A stretch of DNA of 64,000 nucleotides from Pycnococcus provasolii (lineage: Eukaryota; Chlorophyta; Pseudoscourfieldiophyceae; Pseudoscourfieldiales). The DNA lies in assembly GCA_049487715.1 (NCBI GenBank), contig CP150552.1:310001-374000 (forward strand). Reading direction: 5' to 3'. Positions 32,451 through 43,110 of this stretch are shown here, piece after piece (positions within the stretch are counted from its first letter, which is position 1; every line of letters starts with the position of its first letter). The notes beneath the pieces were generated by a model. The model was given only the letters and a program-made list of their open reading frames with translations, did not search any database and was not told where the DNA came from. Position numbers and translations under genes: made by a program.

Positions 32451-32520
32451 ACCCTAATCCGAATCAACAACCCTAACTCTAACCCTAACTCTAACCCTAA
32501 CCCTAACCCTAACCCTAACC
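32451..32520 (-). repeat. CCCTAA array in a bidirectional promoter
   Basis: About eight CCCTAA units, some as CTCTAA variants, in the 300-bp interval between divergent starts at 32331 and 32632. Confidence 0.9.
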
Positions 32521-32631
32521 GGAGCTCCTCCTCCTGCCCAAAAGTTTTCTTCGTCCTTCTTTTTTTAAGGCCTTGCATGTACATACCAACGTGTTTGTGT
32601 CTGTGTTTGTGTTTGGTGGTAATATCGTAGT

Positions 32632-33861
32632 ATGGCGCTGATGCACGCGATTAATGTTAACGGCCTTCAACCTCTTGTGGCCTTTCCTAGCCACGTCAGA
32701 ACGTCTTCAGGCCTGAGTTCTCTGGCCGGAACAACAGGGAATCGAGCGTGGTGGTGGCCCATGCAGCGCACAACCTACCTCCTGTGCTTGTTCGTGGGAG
32801 TACTCGTCGGCGCGGTGGGCATGTCCACGGCGCAAGAAAGCGTCTTTCGTTCACCCGGATTCAAACTAGCCAACCTCGTCAGCCTCGGATGCACGACCAT
32901 GTACGCCATGTGCGCGGCAATCAATATCGCCGTGACTTCAAAATTCCAGAGAAGAGGGTCGCTCAAGGACTACTGCGCGCTCGCGTGCCTGACGTCTGGT
33001 GGCATGTTTTTCACAAACCGCGCCATGCTCTCTGTCAGCTACTCAGCACGCATCATGTGCAAGAGCTGCAAGTGAGTTCCCTCTTGTCTTCACCGTCTTT
33101 TTGTTTTGTTTTTGGACTCTGCCGTTGCCGACACCCTCTAACCTCCAATTAACCACCGATACGAAACAGAGTTGTTCCCGTGATGCTCGCTTCCGCTTTC
33201 TTTGGCAACGCGCGCCTGACTGTGCGCGATGTTCTGTGCGGCGTGGTGATGACACTTGGTGTCACCACCTTCCTGGCCGGTGATGCCAAGGCTATCGCCA
33301 AAGTGAAGGGCTCGAGCGTTGCGTCGGACATGGCAGTGGGTGTGAGTCTGCTTTTAGTTGGACTTACGTGCGACGCCTGCGCCGTCAACTTCGAGGAGCG
33401 GCGATTCTTCCGCGCCAATCCACCGACATCCGCGCCAGAGGTTGCCATGTACTCGAGCTTAATTGGCACCTGCATTACGCTTGCAATCGTCATCGCACAA
33501 GGCGAGGTGCAGGCGATGGGCGCATTCGTGGTGGCGGAGCCTCTCGCTGTGGCGAAGATCTTTTTGGCCTGGCGCGTTCGGCTATGTCAGTCTGGCGTGC
33601 ATCCTGCTACTTGTTCGCGACTTCGGCTCGACGAACTGTGAGGTGGTTAAGACGATGCGCAAGGTGCTCCAGACTGCGTGCTCCTTCTTCTTCTTCCCGC
33701 GCCCGATTCACGCCAACCACGTCATCGGCGTCGTCGCCGTTCTCTTGGCGACGCTCACCTTGTATACCGGCAAGTCTCGTCCCAGCTGCGCTGAAAAGCC
33801 CGAGGCTTCCGCCAAAGCCGGCGCCGGCGATGCTTCGATTGAGGTTGACTTTCCCTCGTAA
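32632..33861 (+). CDS. Nucleotide-sugar/PAPS transporter, SLC35B (UAA) family; one intron and one apparent +1 frame break
   Basis: Exon 1 is 32632-33071 and exon 2 starts at 33170. Multiple hydrophobic helices are visible (TYLLCLFVGVLVGAVG, VLCGVVMTLGVTTFLAG, MAVGVSLLLVGLT, MYSSLIGTCITLAIVIA). Across the splice junction lies CKSCKVVPVMLASAFFG, matching the conserved K-x-x-PVM region of SLC35B transporters. Near the C-terminus, FGSTNCEVVKTMRKVLQ is the family's last-helix signature. The family exchanges UDP-sugars or PAPS for nucleotide monophosphates in Golgi/ER membranes; the substrate cannot be told. The frame changes by +1 between about 33560 and 33580. Skipping C33573 (TGG-C-GCG) yields a continuous helix (AKIFLAWAFGYVSLACILLL) and a 376-residue protein of normal length. 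Confidence 0.8.
33072..33169 (+). other. Spliceosomal intron (SLC35B gene), 98 bp
   Basis: Donor GTGAGT and acceptor AACAG. It joins CKSC-AA to A-GTTGTTCCC, giving CKSCKVVPVM, the conserved transporter motif. Confidence 0.85.
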
Positions 33862-34183
33862 TGGACGCGCGCACGCAACAGAGATAGAATGCGACCAACC
33901 ACCCTTGTACCTGTAATAATAATATATAGACGTTCGTATTTCATCTCACCAACGCTAGTCAAGCGAGTCAAGCCACTGACCTGTGGCGACTGTGAAAGAG
34001 CTGTCATCAGCGTCGCCCGTGTTGACGACGCCGACGGGCTCGACGAGCAGAATGCGCGCCTCCCTGGTCGGCGTCGGCCTCCCTGGTCAAACCGACCAAC
34101 CCCGAGTTTAAGCCACGTCCCAACCCGCTGAGAGACATGGCCGCTATGTAGACATGGTATTTACAGCAAGAATAAATTATGTT

Positions 34184-34818
34184 TTACTCATCATCAACGT
34201 CGTCTTCGTCGTCGTCGCCGCCGCCGCCGTCGGACCTATCGGCATCGCTGCCGCCGCCTCCATCGCTTGGGGCCGTATCGTAGTCGTCGTCATCGTCGTC
34301 ACCCTCTTCCAACCAGTCTCCATCACGATTTGCGACAAAGGCGAAGTGTGCACGCGCTCGACTGGTCGTAGGCGCCGATTCCAACGAGGCGTCCGAAGCA
34401 ACTGCCACGGCAGGTGACGATTCGGCCTCGGCCATCGCGGCAGCCGCCGCAGCAGCTCTTGTTGCCTTGGCGAGTGGAGCCGCAAGGGAAGCCAGTGGCA
34501 TATCAAAGTCGAGGCTGCTGAGCGGGGCAAGCGTTGGCGCCGAGGGAATGTTTTCGAATTCCAGAGGTTCAGGTGAAGATGGCGTCGGCGGCGTTGGCGG
34601 GAGGCCACTGCCATCGCGACTGGCACGTAGCATGCGCGGCGGCGTGGCTGGGAGAGGGGGGAGTTGGCGCAGTGGCTGAGCGGGAAAGAGTGGCAGTGCA
34701 AGATGAGCATGTGGAGGTGCCGGTGAGAGCGGTGGTGGCGGCTGAACTTTTGCATGTGCACTGCCGAGCTGAGATGCTTCAATGCTTTCCCTCGGTGTTT
34801 TGACCGCCTCAGCCTCGC

Positions 34819-34850
<32 letters not shown>

Positions 34851-37800
34851 ACATCATCGTCGTCATCTTCCTGCAGCTCTGGATTGACCTCTTGACCTTG
34901 CGTCGCGGCAGAGATTGCTAAAATCTCAAGAATTCTATCCTCCAGCGAGCTAACTGGCGCGATGGCTTGCAGGTCCTGCCCGGCATTGACATTAGTTCCC
35001 AACGCAGTCGCTGGCGCGGCAATCGTGCTTTCTACTGGCTCTGGTGCATTGCGAATCGTCGTCGGTGGCACAGGTGGAACAGCAGCATGCTGTGGCGAGG
35101 GTGCATTACGAGCGGACGGCAGCGGGGATGTAGAGGCGTCCTGAGCAGATGCGGGAGCCTCGCGAGCCGTTGTAGGCGGTGGCGAGGTGGTCGCGTCCTG
35201 AGCTGCCGGCGGAGTCGCAGTCATAGTACTTTTTTGAGCAGATGCGGGAGCCTCGCGAGTCGTTGTAGGTGGTGGCGAGGTGGTCGCGTCATGAGCTGCC
35301 GGCGGAGTCGCAGTCATAGTACTTTTTTGAGCAGATGCGGGAGCCTCGCGAGTCGTTGTAGGTGGTGGCGAGGTGGTCGCGTCATGAGTCGCAGGTGGTG
35401 GTGAGGTTGTCGTGCTTAGAGTCCGCGTTGTTGATTCATGAAGTGTCGACGGTTGAGATGTCTTAGACAACTCATCCTTCGATGCCAACGAAGTCACCCG
35501 CGGTTCCTGCCTCTCCTCGTTCTGCACTTGTGGTGCATCTGCTGTCGCATGCTCATCTTTTGAAGGATTAGATGCGCATTCGGGCGGCGGTACGTTGTTC
35601 TCATCCTTCTTCGGTGCTGCAGTAGTGCGCTCACGCACCACATGCGGCATGACACGGCGCCGTTTCGCCGCCGTGGGTTGAGGAGTCGATTCTTTCGGTT
35701 TCGGTTTCTGCGGCTTTCGCTTGTACAAGCGTTCCACCCAGGATGGAGGTGGAGGTGGCGGCGGCTTGCTCCCATCGTCTGCTTTCGCCGTGTCGCGTGC
35801 TGGCGGAGGACCCCAACGTGGTCGCACAGGCGGCGACGCAGTTCCCTTTTGACTCGGTTGCGATGTTGACGGTGGCATGTTTGGCGAAATGGGTTCTGCC
35901 CCCTGCTCCTTGCTCACTGCAGGTCCGATCGCACGTGCCGTCTTCGTTGACGTCGCCTTCTGTTGAGGGTCCTCGTTTGCTGATGGCGGCGCCGGCACCG
36001 CTGGTGTCGAAGCCATTCTCGCAAGCACGCGCGAAACGGTAGCGGCGGCACCCTCCTCGACCCTTGCCGCTTTCGATGCGAGAACCAGTCGGTGCTTGAT
36101 ATTGCGCTGCACAACAGGTCGCGCAGCGGCGATGCGCCGTCGCACTTCATCGCCTACATTTGTAACGGGCCACTCTTCCTCCTTGTTATCACCACGGCGT
36201 CCACCGCGGCCTGGCTCAACCGCATCGCCCACGGACGCGGCGTCAACACCAGCCTCCCAGTTCACAGTGCGCCATTGACGTCGCATAGCCTCAAGGTCAT
36301 GTCGTGCACGATGCACGTCGAAACCATCATCTGGCAATCCCAAGCGCTCTGAGATTGGCGCTATCGCCGTCTGTGGAATGGCCGACTTGTCGAGCAGCCT
36401 TCGGAGTTTGTCTTGAAAGGCGGACTCCTCTTCCAACGAGAAGAGAGCGCGCGCGGCTTGCTTCTGAGGCTGTGCACGATTTGGATGCATCGCCTCAGCT
36501 AGCTTCATCGTATGACGAGCTGTCTCGCCAATAGCACCCGGCAAATACTTTTCACTCTCGGCACCCAATGGCTGTGATGGCAACGAATCCGGTACTGGCT
36601 GCTGCTGCTGCTGTGACGATGAAGGCGGCGGCGGTGGCGGCAGCGTTGGCGTAGTTGGCGCATGAACATCCTCGTCGCCGCCGTCGTCTCCCAACTCGTT
36701 ATGATGTGGCGATGATTTGTCCTTCTTTCCGACAAGCTCGAGAAGATTTGCCAGCTGTCTCTTGAGATCTGCAGTATCGTCGCGGACTTTTGCGAGAAGT
36801 TCAGCATGGGCATCATCGTCCCCGCCTTTCTTTGCCGACGTCACGGTGACACGGGGTGATGCGAGATTACGCACGAGAATGCTCTCATTCTGTGGCATTT
36901 GCGGGGGTGGTGCTGGCGACAACTGTTGTCGTGGCATGGGTGGCGGTGGAGGCGGCAGCTGCGATAAATCTTCTTGGTAATTTGTTTCGATCTCATCTTC
37001 GTCGTCGTGCTCCTCGGCTTCAGCTTCTCGACTCTGATTTGTACTATCATGCTCGTGCTCATCATCTTGTCCTGGCGATCCGATGAGGAGTCCATCGTTG
37101 GCGGCGACGAGGAATTCGACACCACCTTCACTGACGGACGATGATGGAATTTCCGAAGCTCGTTCCGAGGTTTTCTGCTGCGTCTCCTGCTTCCAGTCGT
37201 CCAGCGAAAGGCGCACCACGTCGCTCGCAGCTTCCCGCTCTTCGCCGTCGCCGTCGTCTTGTTCACCCGCTTGCCGCCTTGCAGATAGATCTTCTTGCGC
37301 AACGTCGTCGTCGTTATCGTTGTCGCACGAAACACGCAGCGCCCATACAGCTTCCTGCTCCTGCTCCTCCTGCTCCTCCCCTGGGTTCTTCGAAGGTGTC
37401 GATATCCCTTCTGCAGACTCGACTTCTTCCACGACATCGTGCACATACCCCACAGCACGGCAGATGTATGCTAGCGCCGCCTCTTTTGCTCGTCCAGTGA
37501 CGTGTGCACGTTCGAGTTGGTGCGCGACGAGATCTTTCACCTGCGTCGCGTGCAGCGGCTTGCTGGCCGCATCGCACGCTCGCAGTGCAGCTTGCATGGC
37601 CCTCTCAGTATCTCTTCGAATGTCGCGGCCGCCGCTTCCATCCTCATCCTCCCGTTCGTCTGAGCCGTAGAAGCCGTCGGAGTGTTCACCCCCACTTTCG
37701 TCCAGGGCGGTATTGTCCAAAGTGTCATCCTCGTGGCCATCATCCTTCTTAACATACGCGAGCCATGCAGAGTGCGCGAGAATCTGTGAGTGTTGTAGCT

Positions 37801-38032
37801 TAGCTTCTCTAAGTTTCGCACGTTCTTCTAAAAGGAGACGTCTCCACGTCGTTTGGTTGGATAACACCAAGTCGTCCCACTCTGCATCCCATGACAACTC
37901 ATCGGCATTGTCCCTTAAAAGACCACCAGAAGAATTAGGAGCAAACTGAGGAGCAGAGTGAGAAGCCGATGTTAAGGATGCGGCATACTCCATTTGAAAA
38001 CGCATATGCTCGACACGCAACTTGTCCACCAT
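34184..38032 (-). CDS. Large low-complexity acidic protein of unknown function
   Basis: 1,282 residues from ATG 38032 (MVDKLRVEHMRFQME). Short helical segments at the N-terminus (TWRRLLLEERAKLREAKLQHSQILA) and near residue 600 are set in long Asp/Glu-, Pro- and Ser-rich stretches. These include two PPPPPP blocks (formin/WASP-like polyproline) and a C-terminal Asp-rich run encoded by a (CAT)n tract near 34817-34850. Three copies of a 93-bp tandem repeat at about 35142-35420 encode 31-residue Thr/Pro/Ala units (TTSPPPTTTREAPASAQ). The reading frame is intact over 3.8 kb. No enzymatic domain was recognised. A scaffold or cytoskeletal linker would fit. Confidence 0.6.
35142..35420 (-). repeat. 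93-bp tandem repeat, three copies
   Basis: The motif GAGCAGATGCGGGAGCCTCG starts at 35142, 35235 and 35328, an exact 93-base (31-codon) period that keeps frame within the 34184-38032 gene. Copies 2 and 3 are nearly identical, suggesting recent expansion. Confidence 0.9.
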
Positions 38033-38148
38033 ATTAATACTTGGTTAATACTTGGGAGGAGAAACAAAACCAAAACCAAAAAAGGAAAAATGGGCGAACT
38101 GCGAAATGAAATGGCGGGAACGGGAAAAGACGAAAGCAGGCGGGGTGG

Positions 38149-38223
38149 ATTAGGGTTCGGACTTTAAGGTTAGGGTTAGCTGGATTAGGGTTAGCTGGAT
38201 TAGGGTTATCTGGATTAGGGTTT
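38149..38223 (+). repeat. TTAGGG-containing repeat, TGGATTAGGGTTAGC units
   Basis: Five TTAGGG cores, three in a 15-base unit with GCTGGA spacers. It lies in the divergent promoter between starts 38032 and 38497. Confidence 0.85.
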
Positions 38224-38496
38224 CGTTTGGTATCATAAATACTAACTTTACTTTGGTTCGAACGGGTTTTCTCGCTCGTTGTTTTTAGGGTTGGTTATAA
38301 CAAGGGCGCTGCTTCCATTTCGGCTTCCATCTCGTTTTCCATTCCTGCGGATTTTACGAAGTTTGTGGTCTTTTTTTTCATTTCATTCTTCCAAGTCCTT
38401 GTCATTCTTCTCGTGCGCACGGTACGGTAACGTCAGCCATTCAGCCGTTGGATTCCATTGGATACTATATTGGCTGATATATATATATATATATAT

Positions 38497-38742
38497 ATGT
38501 CTCTTGGTGATCACACCAAGTCAAGTGGCTTCCACCCCGCGTTCACCAAAGCGTTAGAAAACGTTCCGTTCTCTCTCAAAGATATCACAGTCTCCGTACT
38601 TGCCGTGCTTCTCTTCCTACCAGTCGTCTATCTTCTCCACCATACTGTCGTTTCCATACGCGACACCCTTGACGTCGCTCACTGGCACTGGAAAGAAGAA
38701 AAAAAATACCTAACCTGGTTTGCAGGGGAACAGAAAGAGTGA
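38497..38742 (+). CDS. Small single-pass membrane protein of unknown function
   Basis: 81 residues from the ATG at 38497, which directly ends a (TA)n run (about 38476-38498) that may serve as a TATA region or 5' UTR. A transmembrane helix lies at about residues 30-48 (ITVSVLAVLLFLPVVYLLHH), followed by a charged, aromatic tail (HWHWKEEKKYLTWF). The size and layout resemble accessory subunits of membrane complexes, but no family was recognised. It lies 63 bp upstream of the AP-4 mu start on the same strand. Confidence 0.55.
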   Translation: MSLGDHTKSSGFHPAFTKALENVPFSLKDITVSVLAVLLFLPVVYLLHHTVVSIRDTLDVAHWHWKEEKKYLTWFAGEQKE

Positions 38743-38805
38743 AAGAGAGAGAAGAGAGAGAGAGAGAGACAGTGAAAGAGACTTGCGATTGTTTATAAGA
38801 ATTCG

Positions 38806-39990
38806 ATGACGGCGTGTATCTCCGCGTTCGCGGTGATGTCCTTGCGAGGGGACGTGCTTGTCTCACGCGACTTCCTCAGCGACGTGCCACGAACCGCTCT
38901 GGAGACGTTCTACCGATTCTACACGTTCTGGCAGCAGGAGAATGCAAACAACGTCGAATTTCAAGACCAACCGCAAGCGCCCCCGTGCTTCGACGTCGAC
39001 GGCGTGCACTACTTCTCAGTTTCCAAGTCTGGACTCATATTCGTCGCCACATCAAGGTCGAACGCAAGCCCCTCGTTTGTTCTCGAGTTTCTCACGCGAG
39101 TCAGCCGCGCCATGGCAGACTTCCTAGGCACCCTCAACGAGGAGAGCGTCAGGAGGAACATGGTGCTCGTTTACGAGCTGGTCGACGAGATGGTGGACTT
39201 TGGATATCCGCAGCTCACTTCCACTGAGGCACTCAAGGCGTACGTTCTGTCACAGGCGAAGGCGCCATCCCAAGGCTCGTCGGGTGCTGCCAGCGCGAAT
39301 GGCATGTCAGGTCGCCCAGGCGCAAGAGGGGCGGGTATGCCTTCTGGAGGCCCTAGCCAAGGTGCGGCGGCACTGGCGGCAGCCACAGGAGTTTCGAACA
39401 CGGACGGCGTGGGTGGGGCAGCAGCAGCCGCGGGTGGCTCTGGCCGCGACGAGATTTTCGTCGACGTCGTGGAGAAGATCTCGCTCACGTTTAACGCGAG
39501 TGGAAGCCTCGTGGCGAGCGACATTGACGGCGCGATTCAGGTGCGCAGTTTCCTGAATGGGAAGCCGGAGATCCGCCTTGCATTGAACGAGGACCTATCC
39601 ATTGGCGGGCGTGGCGGCTCGCCGTTCGCCAACGACTACGCGTACGCCGCCGGAAGGTCCCCCATGGTGATGCTGGACGACGCCAACTTCCACGAGGCGG
39701 TGAACCTCGATCACTTCGAGCGCGAGCGTATTCTAACGCTTAATCACCTCCCGGAGGGTGAGTTCACGCTGATGAATTACCGATGCAGCAACACCACGAT
39801 GATCCGCCCACCGTTCCAGATGAGTGTGAGCGTCTCTGAGGCGTCGTCGTACTCGGTGGACCTCATCGTCACGCTCAAGGGCGACTTTCCAGGCAAGCTG
39901 CACGCGACGAACGTGTGCGTGCAGATTCCCGTGCCCAAGGCTGTTTCTAAGGCGACGGCACGTCCTATACCGCTCGAAACGATAGGTGGA

Positions 39991-40022
<32 letters not shown>

Positions 40023-40416
40023 AATGCAGGGTCTTGGCGCGCTCTTTGGCCGGCGGTCGGCTGCGGACGTGGCGGAGGCGAACCTGAAGAGCGTCGTGGC
40101 ATCGACGGGTCAGACGACCGACTACAGCGACCGCGAGAAGGTGGTGACGTGGTCGTTTGCGAAGCTTCCCGGCGATACGGAGCACCGCCTTCTCGTGCGT
40201 CTGAGCTTGTCAAACAACGCGCAGACGAACGTTCGCCGCGAGTGCGGCCCGGTGAACTTGACGTTTACGATCCCGATGTACTCGACGAGCAAATTGGGTG
40301 TTCGTTCTCTGCACGTGACTCGTCCTTCTGCAGGTTTGGGCAAGCCTGACGCCCCTGCCCCGTATCGTTGGATCCGGTACTTGACGAAGGCGACGAGTTA
40401 CGTGTTTCGTTTGTGA
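38806..40416 (+). CDS. AP4M: AP-4 adaptor complex mu subunit
   Basis: 536 residues from ATG 38806. The N-terminal longin-like domain begins ISAFAVMSLRGDVLVSRDF and continues VDGVHYFSVSKSGLIFVATS, LNEESVRRNMVLVYELVDE and MVDFGYPQLTSTEALKAYVL, matching the mu4 pattern. A Gly/Ala/Ser linker of about 75 residues follows. The mu homology domain (from about residue 222, DEIFVDVVEKISLTFNASG) recognises tyrosine-type sorting signals in cargo tails; its C-terminus ends WIRYLTKATSYVFRL, as expected. A (GGC)n-encoded Gly tract (39990-40020) sits inside the MHD, an insertion relative to the usual subunit. AP-4 acts in trans-Golgi to endosome/vacuole sorting. The frame is intact. Confidence 0.9.
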
Positions 40417-40864
40417 AACAAGTACATACATAGATCAAAACCAAACCATGATAAATGTTGTTGTGATGTGACCTCCTACCTACCCTACCTAAGCTTACGG
40501 GTAGTCGTACTCTTAAGTCTTACCCACTCGTGCCCGTTTTTCCCCTCAGGCTCATTCCCAAAAGAAACACAAGCCTCTCCAACCCCGAACGAACCAAAAA
40601 ATGAAACAACCCTGTGGCCTGTGGGGGAAGAGGTGTCCCCCACATGGCCATGTCCCCCCATAATTCCCCCCTTGGTCTCCCCCTCCACGGCAGCCTCATT
40701 CAATTGAGTTTGGTGGAATTTCAGGGTTTGGTTCAGGGGAATTCCGAAAACCTTTGAAGGGGTATCCCCCCAGGCCCCGGGGCCCCTGGGGGTGGTTTTC
40801 TCTCCCTTCTGCCCTTCCGCCGCCGGGCTCGCCGTTCGCTCCATCCCCCCCCGCCTCGTCAATA

Positions 40865-43058
40865 ATGGCGAGCACGATGGCTCTGTACATGGGCGTGCCC
40901 GGCCTGCCCGCCCCCGTCGGCTTCGACCCGTCTTCATGCGATGTGGACGACGTCGTCCTACCCGATGAAAGTCTAGGGTTCGACTTTGGTGTGTCCCTGG
41001 ATGAGTCGCCCTCCCCCGAGGAAGCTCAGCTCGCCATGATGTCCTCCACGTTGGAGAACTTTTCGTCCGTGGTGGTCGTCGACTGCATACCCGTGGTTCC
41101 GCGTGAAAAGCAAGATAAGCTGCTTGCAGTGCTTGGTAAGATATTCAGACACCCCGAGATCGGATCGACGGTGCCCGATGGTATACACATGCCCGTTGAC
41201 GCGAACGGGACGTCGAAAGGGTTCGCTATTATTGAGTACGTCTCGCCGCAATCCGCGCAAAAGGCTGTCGAGTCAATCAACGGATACCGCCTCGACAAAA
41301 ACCACGTGTTCAGCGTGTTCAACCTCGCAAGCGCCGAGCGGCTTCTCGCCATACCGCGCACGTACGAACCGCCACCCTCGAAGCCGTACACGCCAACCGA
41401 AAACCTCTTCTCGTGGCTCATGGATGCACGAGGACGCGATCAGTTCGCATCACGATACAGCGATCAGACGGAAATCTTCTGGAACGATGCAAAGGCAACT
41501 GGAAAGGAGGAACCCGTGTACCAACGCCAAAACTGGACGGAGTCGTTCGTGCAGTGGTCGCCCAAGGGAACCTGCATCGCCACCGTGCACCGTCAAGGCG
41601 CTGCACTTTGGGGTGGGCCTGAGTGGGCCAGGCTGCAGAGGTTTGCACACCCCAACACGCGACTCATCGACTTCAGCCCCGACGAAAAGTACCTCGTGTG
41701 CTTCAGCCTGCAGGAGCCGTCGCACCCGCGGGAGTCTGCGCAGGCGAACCTTGGCTTCTTCGACCTGCGAACTGGAAAGAAGATGCGAACCTTCTCAGGA
41801 CCTGCGGAGGACTACGGAACGTCCGCATCAAGTGGCGTCACCTCCTGGCCCGTATTCCGGTGGTCCGGGGGTGAGGATCGCTTATTCGCCAAGATGGGAA
41901 AGAACTGCGTGTCCGTGTACGAGTGCCCGTCGTTCGGCATGTTGCGACAAGAAGTCGTACACTGCCGAGGCTTTGAGCGACTTCAGGTGGAGCCCCTCCG
42001 CGAACATCATGGCCCTGTTTCAGAAGGAGCACGGAGGTGGCAACGCGCCAGCACGTGTTAGCCTCGTGGAATTCCCGTCGCGGAAGGACATTCGCCAGAA
42101 GGCGCTCTTCTCCGTCGCCGAGGCGGCACTCAACTGGCACCCACAGGGAACGTACCTCGGCGTTACGGTTGATCGGTACACAAAGACGCGCAAGAGCACG
42201 TACACGGGCTTCGAGCTCTTCCGCGTTGCCGAAAAGGATTGTCCGATGGAGGTTCTCGAGCTGCAGGACAAGAAGGCGCGTATCATATGCTTCGCTTGGG
42301 AACCGAAGGGGCATCGATTTTGCATCGTCTCCGCGCCGAGTGAGATTTCCGGCGGGCGCACGACTGTCGACTTCTACTCCATGCTCACGACAGATCCAAA
42401 GACGGGAACCGTCGACCGCAAGGTGAAGCACCTCACAACGCTCAAGTCTCGCCAGTGCAATGCCGTGTTCTGGAGCCCAGCTGGAAAGCACATCGTGCTC
42501 GCTGGCCTGAAATCGATGAACGGACAGCTGGAATTCTACAACGTCGAGGAGCTCGAGTCGATGGCGCAGAGCGAGCACTTCATGTGCACAGACGTTGACT
42601 GGGATCCCACGGGGCGCTTCATCTCCACGTCGGTCACGTCCGTGCACCAGATGGAGAACGGGTACAATCTCTGGAGCTTCAGCGGCAAGATGCTCAGTCG
42701 CACGCCTCGAGACCGATTCCTGCAGTACCTCTGGCGACCACGTCCACCGAGCCTTCTCGGCGAGAAGAAGGAGGCGGAGATTGCGAAGAACCTCAAGTCG
42801 TACGCCAAGCGCTACGAGGACGAGGACGAAAGACTTCGCGAGAAGCAGGACACCAACCTCGCGAGCCATCGCAAGCGCCTCATGGACGAGTTCAAGGCAT
42901 GGGAGAAGCGCATCATGGAGCGCCGCGCCATCGAGGCGAAGGAGCGACGATCGCTTCGGGGCCCGAACGGATATATCAGCGACGACGAGGTGGAGGGCAC
43001 TATCGAGGAGGAGATGGAAGCGGAGGAGGTGCTGGAAGTGCGCGAGGAGGTCGAATGA
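40865..43058 (+). CDS. EIF3B: Translation initiation factor eIF3 subunit b, with an apparent +1 frame break
   Basis: The ATG is at 40865. An RRM lies at about residues 60-150 (VVVVDCIPVVPREKQDKL, GFAIIEYVSPQSAQKAVES). A nine-bladed propeller region follows (QWSPKGTCIATVHRQG, NWHPQGTYLGVTVDRYTK, VFWSPAGKHIVLAGL, DVDWDPTGRFISTSVTS), then the C-terminal helix (LWRPRPPSLL...DEDERLREKQD) that docks other eIF3 subunits. It is a core scaffold on the 40S subunit. The frame changes by exactly +1 at 41945: CPSFGML is in one frame and DKKSYTAEALSDFRWSP in the next. The two halves abut with no residue lost if C41945 is skipped (TTG-C-GAC), giving 730 residues, the normal length. Both halves are otherwise perfect, which argues against an old pseudogene. 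Confidence 0.9.
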
Positions 43059-43110
43059 CTGAGTAACCCATCATGCTGTATGTTTCCGTCCTAAGATTGC
43101 TCATTAAGTA

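Noticed and set aside
34177-34866. Met-rich and Arg/His-rich ORFs overlapping the 34184-38032 gene
   Set aside because: Shadow frames of the long acidic gene and its (CAT)n tract.
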